Below are positions 26,794 through 35,600 of a stretch of DNA of 64,000 bases, piece after piece. The position numbers and the translations under genes were made by a program. Within the stretch, counting starts at the first letter, position 1. Every line of letters starts with the position of its first letter. The stretch lies in contig JBBKWF010000018.1 of NCBI GenBank assembly GCA_037968815.1, positions 186,001 to 250,000 of the forward strand, read 5' to 3'. The notes beneath the pieces are model-generated. The model worked only from the letters and a program-made list of their open reading frames with translations. It was not told where the DNA came from and ran no database searches. Source of the DNA: Pseudopedobacter sp037968815 (GTDB lineage Bacteria; Bacteroidota; Bacteroidia; Sphingobacteriales; Sphingobacteriaceae).

Positions 26794-27090
26794 TTAAATA
26801 TGAGTTCCTAATAAACTATCATTGATGATGATCTGGCTTCCCTTAAAATGATCATAAGAGGGTTCGTAATCTATATAACCGAATGCTGTCAAATCATTGA
26901 TGCACTTATGATAAGTTGCTGTCGATCTGATCTTGCTGAGTTTCATCAGTTGCCTTCGAGATATCCGAAAAGGAGTGTTGAACCTGCTGCGTTCCCAAAG
27001 GGAGAACATGGAGATGTAAAGACAAAGGTGGGAAGGTTGTAGTCGGTTGTCCTGAGTAACAGGGATAAGAAATTGGGTTAAACTAGGCAT
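26794..27090 (-). CDS. small winged-helix DNA-binding protein of the mobile element
   Basis: 98 residues from the ATG at 27090 (a GTG two codons upstream is less likely). A helical segment RISRRQLMKLSKIRSTATYH (about 41-60) followed by KCINDLTAFGYIDYEPSY is a winged helix of replication-initiator or transcription-factor type. It overlaps the excisionase-like gene by 8 bases. It could control mobilization or excision; this is position-based. Confidence 0.55.
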   Translation of the reverse strand: MPSLTQFLIPVTQDNRLQPSHLCLYISMFSLWERSRFNTPFRISRRQLMKLSKIRSTATYHKCINDLTAFGYIDYEPSYDHFKGSQIIINDSLLGTHI

Positions 27091-27352
27091 GACCACCTCC
27101 TTCCAAAAGTTTAGTAATGTCGGCTGATTTGTAGTACATAGTTCCCCCGATTTTCGTGTAACGTAACGTTTCGTTTATTCGAAGATTCTGTAAAGTTCCG
27201 GGAGAGATGTTCAAAAGCTTTCTGACCTCTGCACTCTTGAGCCATTGTCTAGATTGGGATTGCTTTACAGGTTTGACCAATTTGGTAATCTCCGAGATGA
27301 GCTCGGACTTGAACGAAACTAGGTCTTCTTTAGTGATGATTTCTACTGACAT
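27083..27352 (-). CDS. excisionase-like helix-turn-helix protein
   Basis: 89 residues. The C-terminal part SAEVRKLLNISPGTLQNLR, then YTKIGGTMYYKSADITKLL, is the MerR/Xis-type HTH_17 fold common in Bacteroidota excision and control proteins. A short charged N terminus precedes it. Overlap with the next gene indicates a two-gene operon. Excision control is the likely role, inferred from family and from the nearby mob genes. Confidence 0.72.
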   Translation of the reverse strand: MSVEIITKEDLVSFKSELISEITKLVKPVKQSQSRQWLKSAEVRKLLNISPGTLQNLRINETLRYTKIGGTMYYKSADITKLLEGGGHA

Positions 27353-27525
27353 AGGTAAAATGTTTTTAGATGAACAGATGCCAGAAGCGAACGAATAAAT
27401 CCTGATAAAGGTTAAGCGATGCTTCTGGATAACGATACAAATGTCAGTAGGAAAGGGAGTGACTGAATGACCAACGGAGGCGTTTGGTCATGTGCAATGG
27501 GTAAACAAGGACTTGTTCCTCTTAT

Positions 27526-28278
27526 TTATTTCTTATTTGGAGTGATCTTGAAAATCTTATCCTCATCGGCAACATCGGAACCTTTGATCAGCTTGGTGTT
27601 TTTATTCGCAGGAAAATAATTTCTCGCCGTATTAATAGGGATTTCTTTTTCTCCGTGAAGGAAGTATTTCGATAGCATCTTGTACCAAGGACTTTGCGTC
27701 TGTGACCGGAAAAGTTTTCTTGCATCAGGTAAAGTAAGCTCCTGAATCTGTCTGAATAAATCAATGACAGTAGCCAGTTTTCCTTCCATGATACTGATTT
27801 TTTCGGCGGATTCATATTGGCTGAACTCTTTGATCTGGGCTTCCAAATTCTCGATTTGAGTCTTTAAATTCTGAATATGGTCTTCCTTTTCGGCTAGGAG
27901 AATCTCCAAAGATTTATGATGGTTCCACAGGTCTATGGTGTGAAGGAACTTTAGAAATTGATTGCATTTTCTTAATGATTCTTTGTTCGTCAAGTGCCGT
28001 GAACCGAAAGGCGTTTGTTGCTTATAGTAGTTGATTCTGGTGGTTGTTAGATCATAAACATAGCTAAAGAATTCTTTTTCTTCGCCAGCATTACCCTTCA
28101 GGAAATGGGCTAAATGATACTGATAGAACGCTGGATATTCTTCTCCATCCAGTTCGTAAATTTTCAGGAAAAAGAAATTATCTGCGTATGATTTATTGAA
28201 GAAAAAAGGGCGACCTAACTCGAAACGGTGAGGGGAGAAATTGAAGGGATGGCGAAGTTTGAAGTGGGAATTTTTCAT
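27526..28278 (-). CDS. unknown mobile-element protein with coiled coil
   Basis: 250 residues, family not recognised. The N-terminal 115 residues are aromatic-rich (HPFNFSPHRFELGRPFFFNK). A coiled coil spans about 120-175 (ILLAEKEDHIQNLKTQIENL). The C-terminal part ends with a small globular segment (RKLFRSQTQSPWYKMLSKYF). It is directly downstream of the 15-base tandem repeats and upstream of the excisionase-like gene. It may be a replication or partition factor; no motif proves this. Confidence 0.45.
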   Translation of the reverse strand: MKNSHFKLRHPFNFSPHRFELGRPFFFNKSYADNFFFLKIYELDGEEYPAFYQYHLAHFLKGNAGEEKEFFSYVYDLTTTRINYYKQQTPFGSRHLTNKESLRKCNQFLKFLHTIDLWNHHKSLEILLAEKEDHIQNLKTQIENLEAQIKEFSQYESAEKISIMEGKLATVIDLFRQIQELTLPDARKLFRSQTQSPWYKMLSKYFLHGEKEIPINTARNYFPANKNTKLIKGSDVADEDKIFKITPNKK

Positions 28279-28307
28279 GGGAGTCGATGATAAAAATGTA
28301 TTTTATC

Positions 28308-28351
28308 AAAATTCATTCCATTAAAATTCATTCCATTAAAATTCATCTATT
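28308..28351. repeat. three tandem copies of a 15-base repeat
   Basis: The unit aaaattcattccatt occurs exactly at 28308-28322 and 28323-28337, with a third, slightly changed copy to 28351. It lies upstream of the 250-residue gene, 30 bases from its ATG. Repeats of this length in front of a mobile-element gene may be iteron-like binding sites. The remainder of 28279-28535 shows no gene. Confidence 0.55.
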
Positions 28352-28535
28352 AAAACGTCATATAGTTCTTTAAACTTACATATTATCACTGATAAATAAA
28401 CAAAGAAGCTTTGTCTGCAATTGGCGAGAGGAAATATGTAAATGTTTAATTAGATCTACAATGCTCAAGAGTCATAGATAGTAGAGAATTGGGAGCAATT
28501 GATTATATTCAGACACTTCAAACCGCTAGTTTACG

Positions 28536-29594
28536 ATGAATAAAAGCCATGAAATAACTTTTACTTTTTTTGATGTTGGTGGTGGCGATGCTATTTGGAT
28601 TAGATTTTTTGGAGATGATTCCAAGTGGCACAATATTTTGATTGACGGAGGATACGGTTATACTTACAAGAATGTATTTGGTCCAGTGATAAGAGAGATT
28701 ATCATAGAAGAGTATATCGATTTATGGATTATTACCCACACTGATATTGATCATGTTGGTGCTGTTATGGGGTTTATACAGGATCGAAAAATAAAGAATA
28801 AAAAAGTTGCCGTAAAAGAATTCTGGTTTAATGACTCATCATTTTCGGTTAGCGAAGGGAAAGGAAAATTAGGAGTTACACAGGGTATAAAGCTACGAAC
28901 ATTCTTAGAAGACAATGAATTATTGGTTAAGCAGGCTATTACCACAAAACTACCAATCACTGATTTTTTTGGTCTGAAAATAACCGTCCTATCTCCATCT
29001 GAGGAAAAGCTATTAATTGCTAATGACTGCTGGAAGGAAAAGGAACGAAGTGGGAAATTGGGAAGAACTGTTTTGCAGGCAGATCATAAAAAGAAAATCG
29101 AGGAACTTTACAGTGATGACTTTTCAGAAGACACGGATGTTTGGAATGGAGGATCGATTGCCTGTCTGATTGAGTTTAAAGACATAACAGCGATACTGCT
29201 TGCAGACAGTCATCCTTCAACAATTATCAGGGCCCTTAAAAATAATGAGTTTGAAAAGCAGCTTCCAATTCAAGCAAATTTTGTTCAATTATCCCATCAC
29301 GGAAGCAAGGCAAATAATAGTCAGGCATTATTGGAGCTTTTCAAAACTCAAACTTTCATAGTTACTGGAAATGGAATTACTAACCAGCATCCAGATAAAG
29401 AAACTCTGGTGAGGATATTAAAACAAAAAGGAAGATCTCAAGAACATCTTGAATTTGTTTTTCCATCTAGCACAGAAGCATTAAACAACCTTTTTTTGGC
29501 AGACGCCGATGCATCCTCAAATTATCGATTTGATACCAGATATCCACACACAGGCAATAATTTCGTCCGATTTGAATTTATACCAATAAAATAA
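28536..29594 (+). CDS. metallo-beta-lactamase-fold protein of an AVAST-like pair
   Basis: 352 residues. ComEC-like metallo-beta-lactamase fold: NILIDGGYG (34-42), the metal motif HTDIDH (68-73), a later LLADSHPST and LSHHGSK near residues 228-257 completing the zinc ligands. It has no membrane segments, unlike ComEC. The stop is 7 bases before the STAND gene, so the two form an operon. MBL-fold proteins of this class act as effectors beside trypsin-like and STAND proteins in conflict systems (described for AVAST/Avs loci). Substrate, nucleic acid or other, is unknown. Confidence 0.78.
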   Translation: MNKSHEITFTFFDVGGGDAIWIRFFGDDSKWHNILIDGGYGYTYKNVFGPVIREIIIEEYIDLWIITHTDIDHVGAVMGFIQDRKIKNKKVAVKEFWFNDSSFSVSEGKGKLGVTQGIKLRTFLEDNELLVKQAITTKLPITDFFGLKITVLSPSEEKLLIANDCWKEKERSGKLGRTVLQADHKKKIEELYSDDFSEDTDVWNGGSIACLIEFKDITAILLADSHPSTIIRALKNNEFEKQLPIQANFVQLSHHGSKANNSQALLELFKTQTFIVTGNGITNQHPDKETLVRILKQKGRSQEHLEFVFPSSTEALNNLFLADADASSNYRFDTRYPHTGNNFVRFEFIPIK

Positions 29595-29601
29595 ATTAGT
29601 A

Positions 29602-32600
29602 ATGAACAAAGAAATACCCCAGCTTGCAACTATAAAAATCAACTGCAATAGTGAAATTGGCACTGCGGTATTGTTTTTTCCTGGGGAAGATCTAGAAGAG
29701 GTATATATTCTAACGGCAAAGCATTGCTTAACAGGTAAAAAATTCGACAAGAGTTATACTTACAAAGACATCACCCTTAAACAATTATTCAACCCAATTA
29801 CTCAAACTTATCATACCTGTAATCTTACCGAAACAGATGTTATTGTTGTATCAGAAAACACTGAGGATCTTGCATTGATTATCATGCCAAAACAACGGAT
29901 TATTGAATTCATCGGTAATGAATTCCGTTGTCAAGTAATTAACACAAACCCCTGCATCACAGAATACATTGTACGTGGCTTTGCGAACTTGAATAGCCAA
30001 TTGGCAGACCGCCAATTTCCAATGACCTTTGTTGAAGACCAAAAGGACAACAACAACCTTTTCATAATGAAATCAGATGAGAATTTGGACACGTACTTAT
30101 ATCGGGCATTGGAAAATGTTGAGGGTTTATCAGGATCAGGTGCGTTCGCAATTCTAAATGGCACTATCTATCTTACTAGCATTGTGCATGGTTATGAGGA
30201 TGGAAATATTTTCACCGCAACAAAGGTAATAGCCTATAACAGATTGATTGATTCTGCAAAATTCCAATTGATAGAAGCGATAGAACCCGAAATAAATCCA
30301 GAGGTATTGGAGTCTTTTAAGAAGATAGAAGATAACAGGGAGCGGATCAACCAGCGCACCAATAATACAGTAGGAACAGTAAATATTCCACGGGAAACGC
30401 ATGAGATTATTCAACTGTTGGAAAGCTCTTCAATGGCGGTGATTCATGGAAAGCCTGGCGTGGGAAAGTCTGCACTTGCAAAATCGCTGACATCAACATT
30501 AAAAGATCAGTCGGAAACCACAGTCATTACTTTTACTGCAGAGCAACTATATTGTACAACTTTAAAAGACGCTCTTTTGAATGCGGGATATACAGCAAAT
30601 CTGTCTAAAATCGTATCTAGTCCCCTGTCTGGACCCCGTGTCATTATATGGATCGAAAGTTTTGAAAAACTGATTGAATCCGGATTTGATGATGCTATAA
30701 AGGAATTGTTATCTTTTGTAAATAGCTTTAAACATGTGCAACTGCTTGTGACCATTAGGGATTATACTTTGCAAAAATTTAAAATCAACTACCGGTTTGA
30801 ACTACCTAACGGAAATATCTATCACGAACTCAAAGATTTTAGTGATCAAGAAATGGATATGTTAGGCAAGGCAATTCCAGAAATTTTACCCCTGCTGGGT
30901 AACACCAGGATAAAGCGTTTTTTGAGAACACCATACTATTTAGATAAAGCGGTGAGAATTATACCAGAGCTTTTAAAAGTCGACCAGCTAGACGAATTCA
31001 CTTTTAAAAGGTTAATGTGGGAATATATTGTTGAGGCAGGAAACGAGGAGAGGGGCAAAATATTTTCTGCAATTTGTTTAAAACGAGCCAGTGAGATGTC
31101 TCTTTTTACAAGCTCCACGGAACCTATTAAGTTAATAATGGAATTAGTAAGTGACAATATTCTCCAAAAAGAGGAAAGTGATTTAGGTAATAGATACAGT
31201 CCTTCACATGATATACTGGAAGATTGGGTGCTTGTACGTTATATTAAGCAAAGATTCAATGAATCGGAAAATGCGTTGAGTTTCATTATCTCTTTAAATA
31301 ATAGCCCCGCTTTTTTAAGAGGTTTTAGGTTGTGGCTTGACGAGTTCTATAAAAATGAACCTGCATCATCAGCAGATTTTGTCCAAACCATAATCCTTAA
31401 TACAGCTATAGACCAAAAAATTAAAAATATACTCCTTATAGGTACTTTACGTTCAGACCATCCTGAGATATTATTTGATACGATGACTCCGTATCTTCTA
31501 GCAGATAATGGAATGAACCTGAGAGAAATCATTACACTACTGAAAACCGGTTGCCAAATTATAGATCATGAAAATCGAGATCTTAACCATTTTTTACCAG
31601 TAGGTTCAGGGTGGGATTACATTATTCAATTTATAAGAAGAAATTTACAGAAAATACTTTTATTTGAAACCTTTGAATTTACCTATCTGTCGTTAATTGA
31701 ATCTTGGAGTAAACAGTTACCAGAATTCAATGTTAAAGTTTTACCGCCTTCATCCCAAGATGCAGCATACCTTCTTTTGGATTTTATACATCGCCACCAA
31801 GATACAATTAGTGGATATCGTAGGGGCAGACATGACCAGTCAATGCTGAAAAAACACATCAGCATCCTATTTAAACTAACCTCATCAGCTCCGGAAATTG
31901 TCAAAGAATTGATTGAGGCTTCAGTTAATGTTACCCAGGATCATCCTAGATGGACTAATAAGCAAGTGCTTGAAAGTATTAGGAATTATGTAACTGAAGG
32001 GGTGATGTCTGATCAGATATGCAAGTACTATCCAGAACAGGTGTTGGCCATTGCCAATGAAGAATGGAAACAAAAAGAAAAGATTAGAAGGTCAGGAAGT
32101 TTAATGTCGATGATTAGAGAAGAGCCTAAAAATGATGATTTTGGTTTGGACGAACGAATCAAAAATGATTACGGGTTTCCCAGCGGATATCAGACCTTCT
32201 TTTATTGGATGTTTCTTTATCATGCAAAGATTGCACTCGACTTTTTAATTCCATTTTTGAATGTCGCTTTTAGTATAAACCAACAGGCTCGTAAACATCG
32301 GGGTACTGAATTGAAAATTATTAATGTTGCTTTTAATGATGGGTCATCGAAACAATATTTTGGTTGCTTCGAATATTGGGTAATGTATAGGGGTGCAAAT
32401 TCCAACAACAGATTGATAGCATCGTTATTGATGGCTCTTGAAAAGAGTCTCCTTGAACTGTCTGATAAAAGTAAGATGAATTATCCTTCAATCCGAAAAT
32501 ATTTGGAAAAGATGATTAAAGACTCTAATAATGTTGCTGTACTTGCTGTTGTTTCTAGCTTGATCCAAGCACATCCAACCCTTTTAGATGAAACTTCTAT

Positions 32601-34470
32601 TTCACTTTTGGGTATTAGAGAATTTTTTAGATGGGATGGCACTAGGTGCAGCAATGAAATGATGTCACACTCGGAAATCTATAATGATGACCCTTTTCAA
32701 AAGCAAGAAAGAATTATAGAAAACAAAAGAAAACATCGTTTAAAATATTATCAAGGTCTTGTTGGCTTCGTATCACATTATATGTTCTACGAACAAACCT
32801 ACAATGAATTATTATTTAACCAAGTTGATTATATGTGGAAGAATAAGCCAAAAAAAGACGATATCTGGAGAAAGTTTCTATTTGATATGGATGCTCGAAA
32901 ATATTGCTTTCAGCCAATTGAAAAGCCAGGTTTTGAAAACATGAGACAACTTGTTCCCGGATACGATGTGAAAGTAAAGAAATTGATGTCTAATAGTGTT
33001 GCTGACTATGGTATGCCACATATAGGTACAGTATGGGCGTCTAATATATTTAATCATAGGGAAGAAGCTAACAACTCTTATCGAACTTGGAAAATTGGTT
33101 ATAAATATATCCTCAAGAATGAAGGGAAATTCCATTATATGACGTCTCCGGGTATCATGGCTACAATAGGTCTACGAGATTTTTTGCCAGATTTGCTGCC
33201 AGAAGAAAACGAGTGGTGTCAACAGGAACTCCTTAATTATGGGTCAGAAGCATTAAAGCCAAAGGACTATATGAGTTTTTCATTTGTAACTGACCAAAAA
33301 GAGGCAATCATGGGACTCTCGCTTATATTTAAAACAAATCCGGCAGCGCAGGTTATATCGACTACAAAAGAAATAATTTTTCGATTATTAATCTCAAAAG
33401 CAGAAGAACAAGAAAAAATATATCTTACCCATGGAATGTCAAATTACCTTGTGGAAACTCAACCTGATTTTCTCAGAGATTGTTGGTTTGGATTATTGAT
33501 CTATATAAGTAATATCGTCACAGAAGGTAAATTTGTTGGAGATAGCTTTGATCAGGATTCTGAAAATAGTGAAGCTTCAGATTTTAAGTGGATGGAAGAC
33601 CTCGTTATTTCAGTAGTTTCAGATTCTGTTAAGCCGCCAGTCCGCGTTAATGCTATGCTTGAAATGACAAGCCACTGGAATGTTAATGATGCACTGAGAA
33701 TTATCCCATATAATACCACTTTGCAATTACAGCATGACTTTATCCAATCATTACTTAAATGTCATATAGAATTTCTTAATGCCCCAACAGAACGACATCG
33801 ATATGATTATGATGATTCAAGACGTTGCTTTACTTTTGTTTATGCTCGTTTTTTGTTGGCACAGCCACAAGAGGTCGCTAAAAACTATTTTATAGACCTT
33901 TTAAGACTTACCCTCCCAAAAGAGGAATTCTACACCGATGAATTTAGTAAATTCATATATGGGGTAGTCCAAGAGCATATTAGAGCAGTAAATGACGGTT
34001 CATCAGTCACAAATTTTTGGGTGCTATGGACACTTTTAAAGGATTGGATAGAAGAAAATAAAAATGGATTTTTGATGCCTTTGCTATTCCTTGAAATAGA
34101 CTGGAACGATTCAACGAAAAAGTGGCATGTGATGGAAGGTAAAAATTTGTTTTACAAAGAATTTATCTTGAATTATGGATTCAACCAAATCAATAAAACT
34201 CTGAATTTTCTTACAATTATAGGTTTCTATGATTTTATGCCAGATTCTGTTTTTTGGGTTAGCGAAATGCTAACTTCCAAAAATGCATTTAGTATTGACA
34301 ATAAGCTTGGCGATAGATTTATTCAGAAGGCATTTTATAATTTTGGAACTGAAATTAAAAATAGCAAACAACTTTTAAATAATTTCTTGTTTATACTTGA
34401 TTTTCTTATTAAAAAGGGTTCTACCAGAGCTTATATGCTCAAAGAAGAGTTGATTCAGTATAAAAACTAG
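29602..34470 (+). CDS. trypsin-like protease fused to STAND NTPase (AVAST-like sensor)
   Basis: 1622 residues. Residues 1-225 are a trypsin-like serine protease with all three catalytic positions: H41 (LTAKHCLTG), D89 (NTEDLALIIM) and S179 (EGLSGSGAF). A STAND/AAA NTPase follows: Walker A HGKPGVGKSALAKS near 283, Walker B-like RVIIWIES near 350, and an arginine-bearing QLLVTIRDYTL after it. From about 560 to the end lie over 1000 residues of helical, repeat-like sequence that would be the ligand sensor. STAND proteins oligomerise when the sensor meets a phage protein and switch on the fused effector. This gene forms an operon with the MBL gene. It looks like a two-gene AVAST-like system with protease and STAND in one chain. 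Confidence 0.8.
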   Translation: MNKEIPQLATIKINCNSEIGTAVLFFPGEDLEEVYILTAKHCLTGKKFDKSYTYKDITLKQLFNPITQTYHTCNLTETDVIVVSENTEDLALIIMPKQRIIEFIGNEFRCQVINTNPCITEYIVRGFANLNSQLADRQFPMTFVEDQKDNNNLFIMKSDENLDTYLYRALENVEGLSGSGAFAILNGTIYLTSIVHGYEDGNIFTATKVIAYNRLIDSAKFQLIEAIEPEINPEVLESFKKIEDNRERINQRTNNTVGTVNIPRETHEIIQLLESSSMAVIHGKPGVGKSALAKSLTSTLKDQSETTVITFTAEQLYCTTLKDALLNAGYTANLSKIVSSPLSGPRVIIWIESFEKLIESGFDDAIKELLSFVNSFKHVQLLVTIRDYTLQKFKINYRFELPNGNIYHELKDFSDQEMDMLGKAIPEILPLLGNTRIKRFLRTPYYLDKAVRIIPELLKVDQLDEFTFKRLMWEYIVEAGNEERGKIFSAICLKRASEMSLFTSSTEPIKLIMELVSDNILQKEESDLGNRYSPSHDILEDWVLVRYIKQRFNESENALSFIISLNNSPAFLRGFRLWLDEFYKNEPASSADFVQTIILNTAIDQKIKNILLIGTLRSDHPEILFDTMTPYLLADNGMNLREIITLLKTGCQIIDHENRDLNHFLPVGSGWDYIIQFIRRNLQKILLFETFEFTYLSLIESWSKQLPEFNVKVLPPSSQDAAYLLLDFIHRHQDTISGYRRGRHDQSMLKKHISILFKLTSSAPEIVKELIEASVNVTQDHPRWTNKQVLESIRNYVTEGVMSDQICKYYPEQVLAIANEEWKQKEKIRRSGSLMSMIREEPKNDDFGLDERIKNDYGFPSGYQTFFYWMFLYHAKIALDFLIPFLNVAFSINQQARKHRGTELKIINVAFNDGSSKQYFGCFEYWVMYRGANSNNRLIASLLMALEKSLLELSDKSKMNYPSIRKYLEKMIKDSNNVAVLAVVSSLIQAHPTLLDETSISLLGIREFFRWDGTRCSNEMMSHSEIYNDDPFQKQERIIENKRKHRLKYYQGLVGFVSHYMFYEQTYNELLFNQVDYMWKNKPKKDDIWRKFLFDMDARKYCFQPIEKPGFENMRQLVPGYDVKVKKLMSNSVADYGMPHIGTVWASNIFNHREEANNSYRTWKIGYKYILKNEGKFHYMTSPGIMATIGLRDFLPDLLPEENEWCQQELLNYGSEALKPKDYMSFSFVTDQKEAIMGLSLIFKTNPAAQVISTTKEIIFRLLISKAEEQEKIYLTHGMSNYLVETQPDFLRDCWFGLLIYISNIVTEGKFVGDSFDQDSENSEASDFKWMEDLVISVVSDSVKPPVRVNAMLEMTSHWNVNDALRIIPYNTTLQLQHDFIQSLLKCHIEFLNAPTERHRYDYDDSRRCFTFVYARFLLAQPQEVAKNYFIDLLRLTLPKEEFYTDEFSKFIYGVVQEHIRAVNDGSSVTNFWVLWTLLKDWIEENKNGFLMPLLFLEIDWNDSTKKWHVMEGKNLFYKEFILNYGFNQINKTLNFLTIIGFYDFMPDSVFWVSEMLTSKNAFSIDNKLGDRFIQKAFYNFGTEIKNSKQLLNNFLFILDFLIKKGSTRAYMLKEELIQYKN

Positions 34471-34489
34471 ATTGAGTTGATTCGTGTAA

Positions 34490-34521
34490 ATGACCGACCT
34501 TTTAATTAGTTGGTCGGTCAT
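34490..34521. terminator. hairpin between convergent genes
   Basis: Perfect 10-base arms ATGACCGACC and GGTCGGTCAT around a 12-base loop lie between the STAND stop (34470) and the end of the RhuM/Fic gene (34537). Little of a T-run follows on either side, so terminator strength is uncertain. Confidence 0.45.
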
Positions 34522-34536
34522 GATGCTATTCAATTT

Positions 34537-35520
34537 TTAATTTGAATGATTAATAAGATTGACCACAACTTTCACCATCATATCCTTCTCATCAGGTTTA
34601 CTTTCTGCAATCATTAGGGTTAATGCAACTAATGCATTATCTGCAATACGCTTTGAGCCGTCTTGTCTATAAAGTATTCGGTTCTTTTCTAAAAACCAAA
34701 CGAAGAGATAGGCAGCGATCCTTTTATTTCCATCGGAAAAGGAATGGTTTTTAACCACAAAATATAATAAATTAGCTGCTTTCTCTTCAATAGTTGGATA
34801 GAAGTCAACGCCGCTGAACGATTGATAAATAACGCCAATCGAACCTTTGAAAGAATCATCCTTTTCATTTCCGAATAACGAACTGCCTCCAAATATGTCT
34901 TTTAGATCTTTAATGGCACTCATAGCCTCTTCATAAGTGGCAACAAATAATTGCTGATCATCTGTTCCTTCAATTGTTAACTGCTGATGGTCATATTTGT
35001 CTAGTATATCGAGCGCATAGCTATAATCTGTAACTACTTTTAATAAGCCAGTTGCTTCATCAGTATTTAATTCTTTGTTATTTAAAACGTTGCCCAATAG
35101 CTGAACAGCTTGCTTTAGTGAATTAAATTGATTGGTTTGTTCTTTTAGTTTCTTCTCATTGATTGAATACCCTTTTACGAGATATTCCTTTAGTATTTTG
35201 TTTGCCCAAATTCGAAATTGTGTGCCTCTTTTGGATTTAACTCGATATCCAACAGAAATAATCACATCTAGTGAATAGTGATTGGTCTTGTATTTCTTTC
35301 CATCATTTGCAGTTGTCAAGGATTCCTTGACAACTGAAAGTTTTTGTAGTTCTTCTTCTTTAAAAAGATTATTGATATGGAGACTTATATTTTGCTTGGT
35401 TTGACCAAAAAGTTCTTGCATTTGACTTTGAGTAAGCCATACATTATCATTCTCAATTTTCACATCAACTGATGTTTGTCCGTCTTCGGTTTTATATATA
35501 ATGATTTGAGTGCTGGTCAT
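34537..35520 (-). CDS. RhuM-family protein with C-terminal Fic/Doc domain
   Basis: 327 residues. The N-terminal half is RhuM-like: NVWLTQSQMQELFGQTKQNI, then HYSLDVIISVGYRVKSKRG. The C-terminal half holds a Fic/Doc core with HSFSDGNKR near residue 257, matching HxFxDxNxR. Fic proteins transfer AMP or phosphate from nucleotides to target proteins; Doc-like members are toxins. No antitoxin gene is next to it, so the RhuM half may bind DNA and self-regulate. It lies 81 bases left of the integrase gene. Confidence 0.78.
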   Translation of the reverse strand: MTSTQIIIYKTEDGQTSVDVKIENDNVWLTQSQMQELFGQTKQNISLHINNLFKEEELQKLSVVKESLTTANDGKKYKTNHYSLDVIISVGYRVKSKRGTQFRIWANKILKEYLVKGYSINEKKLKEQTNQFNSLKQAVQLLGNVLNNKELNTDEATGLLKVVTDYSYALDILDKYDHQQLTIEGTDDQQLFVATYEEAMSAIKDLKDIFGGSSLFGNEKDDSFKGSIGVIYQSFSGVDFYPTIEEKAANLLYFVVKNHSFSDGNKRIAAYLFVWFLEKNRILYRQDGSKRIADNALVALTLMIAESKPDEKDMMVKVVVNLINHSN

Positions 35521-35600
35521 GATTTTTAATTTAATGTTTTAATCGAATATTAATGAATTAGATATAGAATAGTGTCTGAAATTTAATTCAAAACCATAGT

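Noticed and set aside
34490..34521. attachment site
   Set aside because: The perfect hairpin between convergent genes has no second copy in the window.
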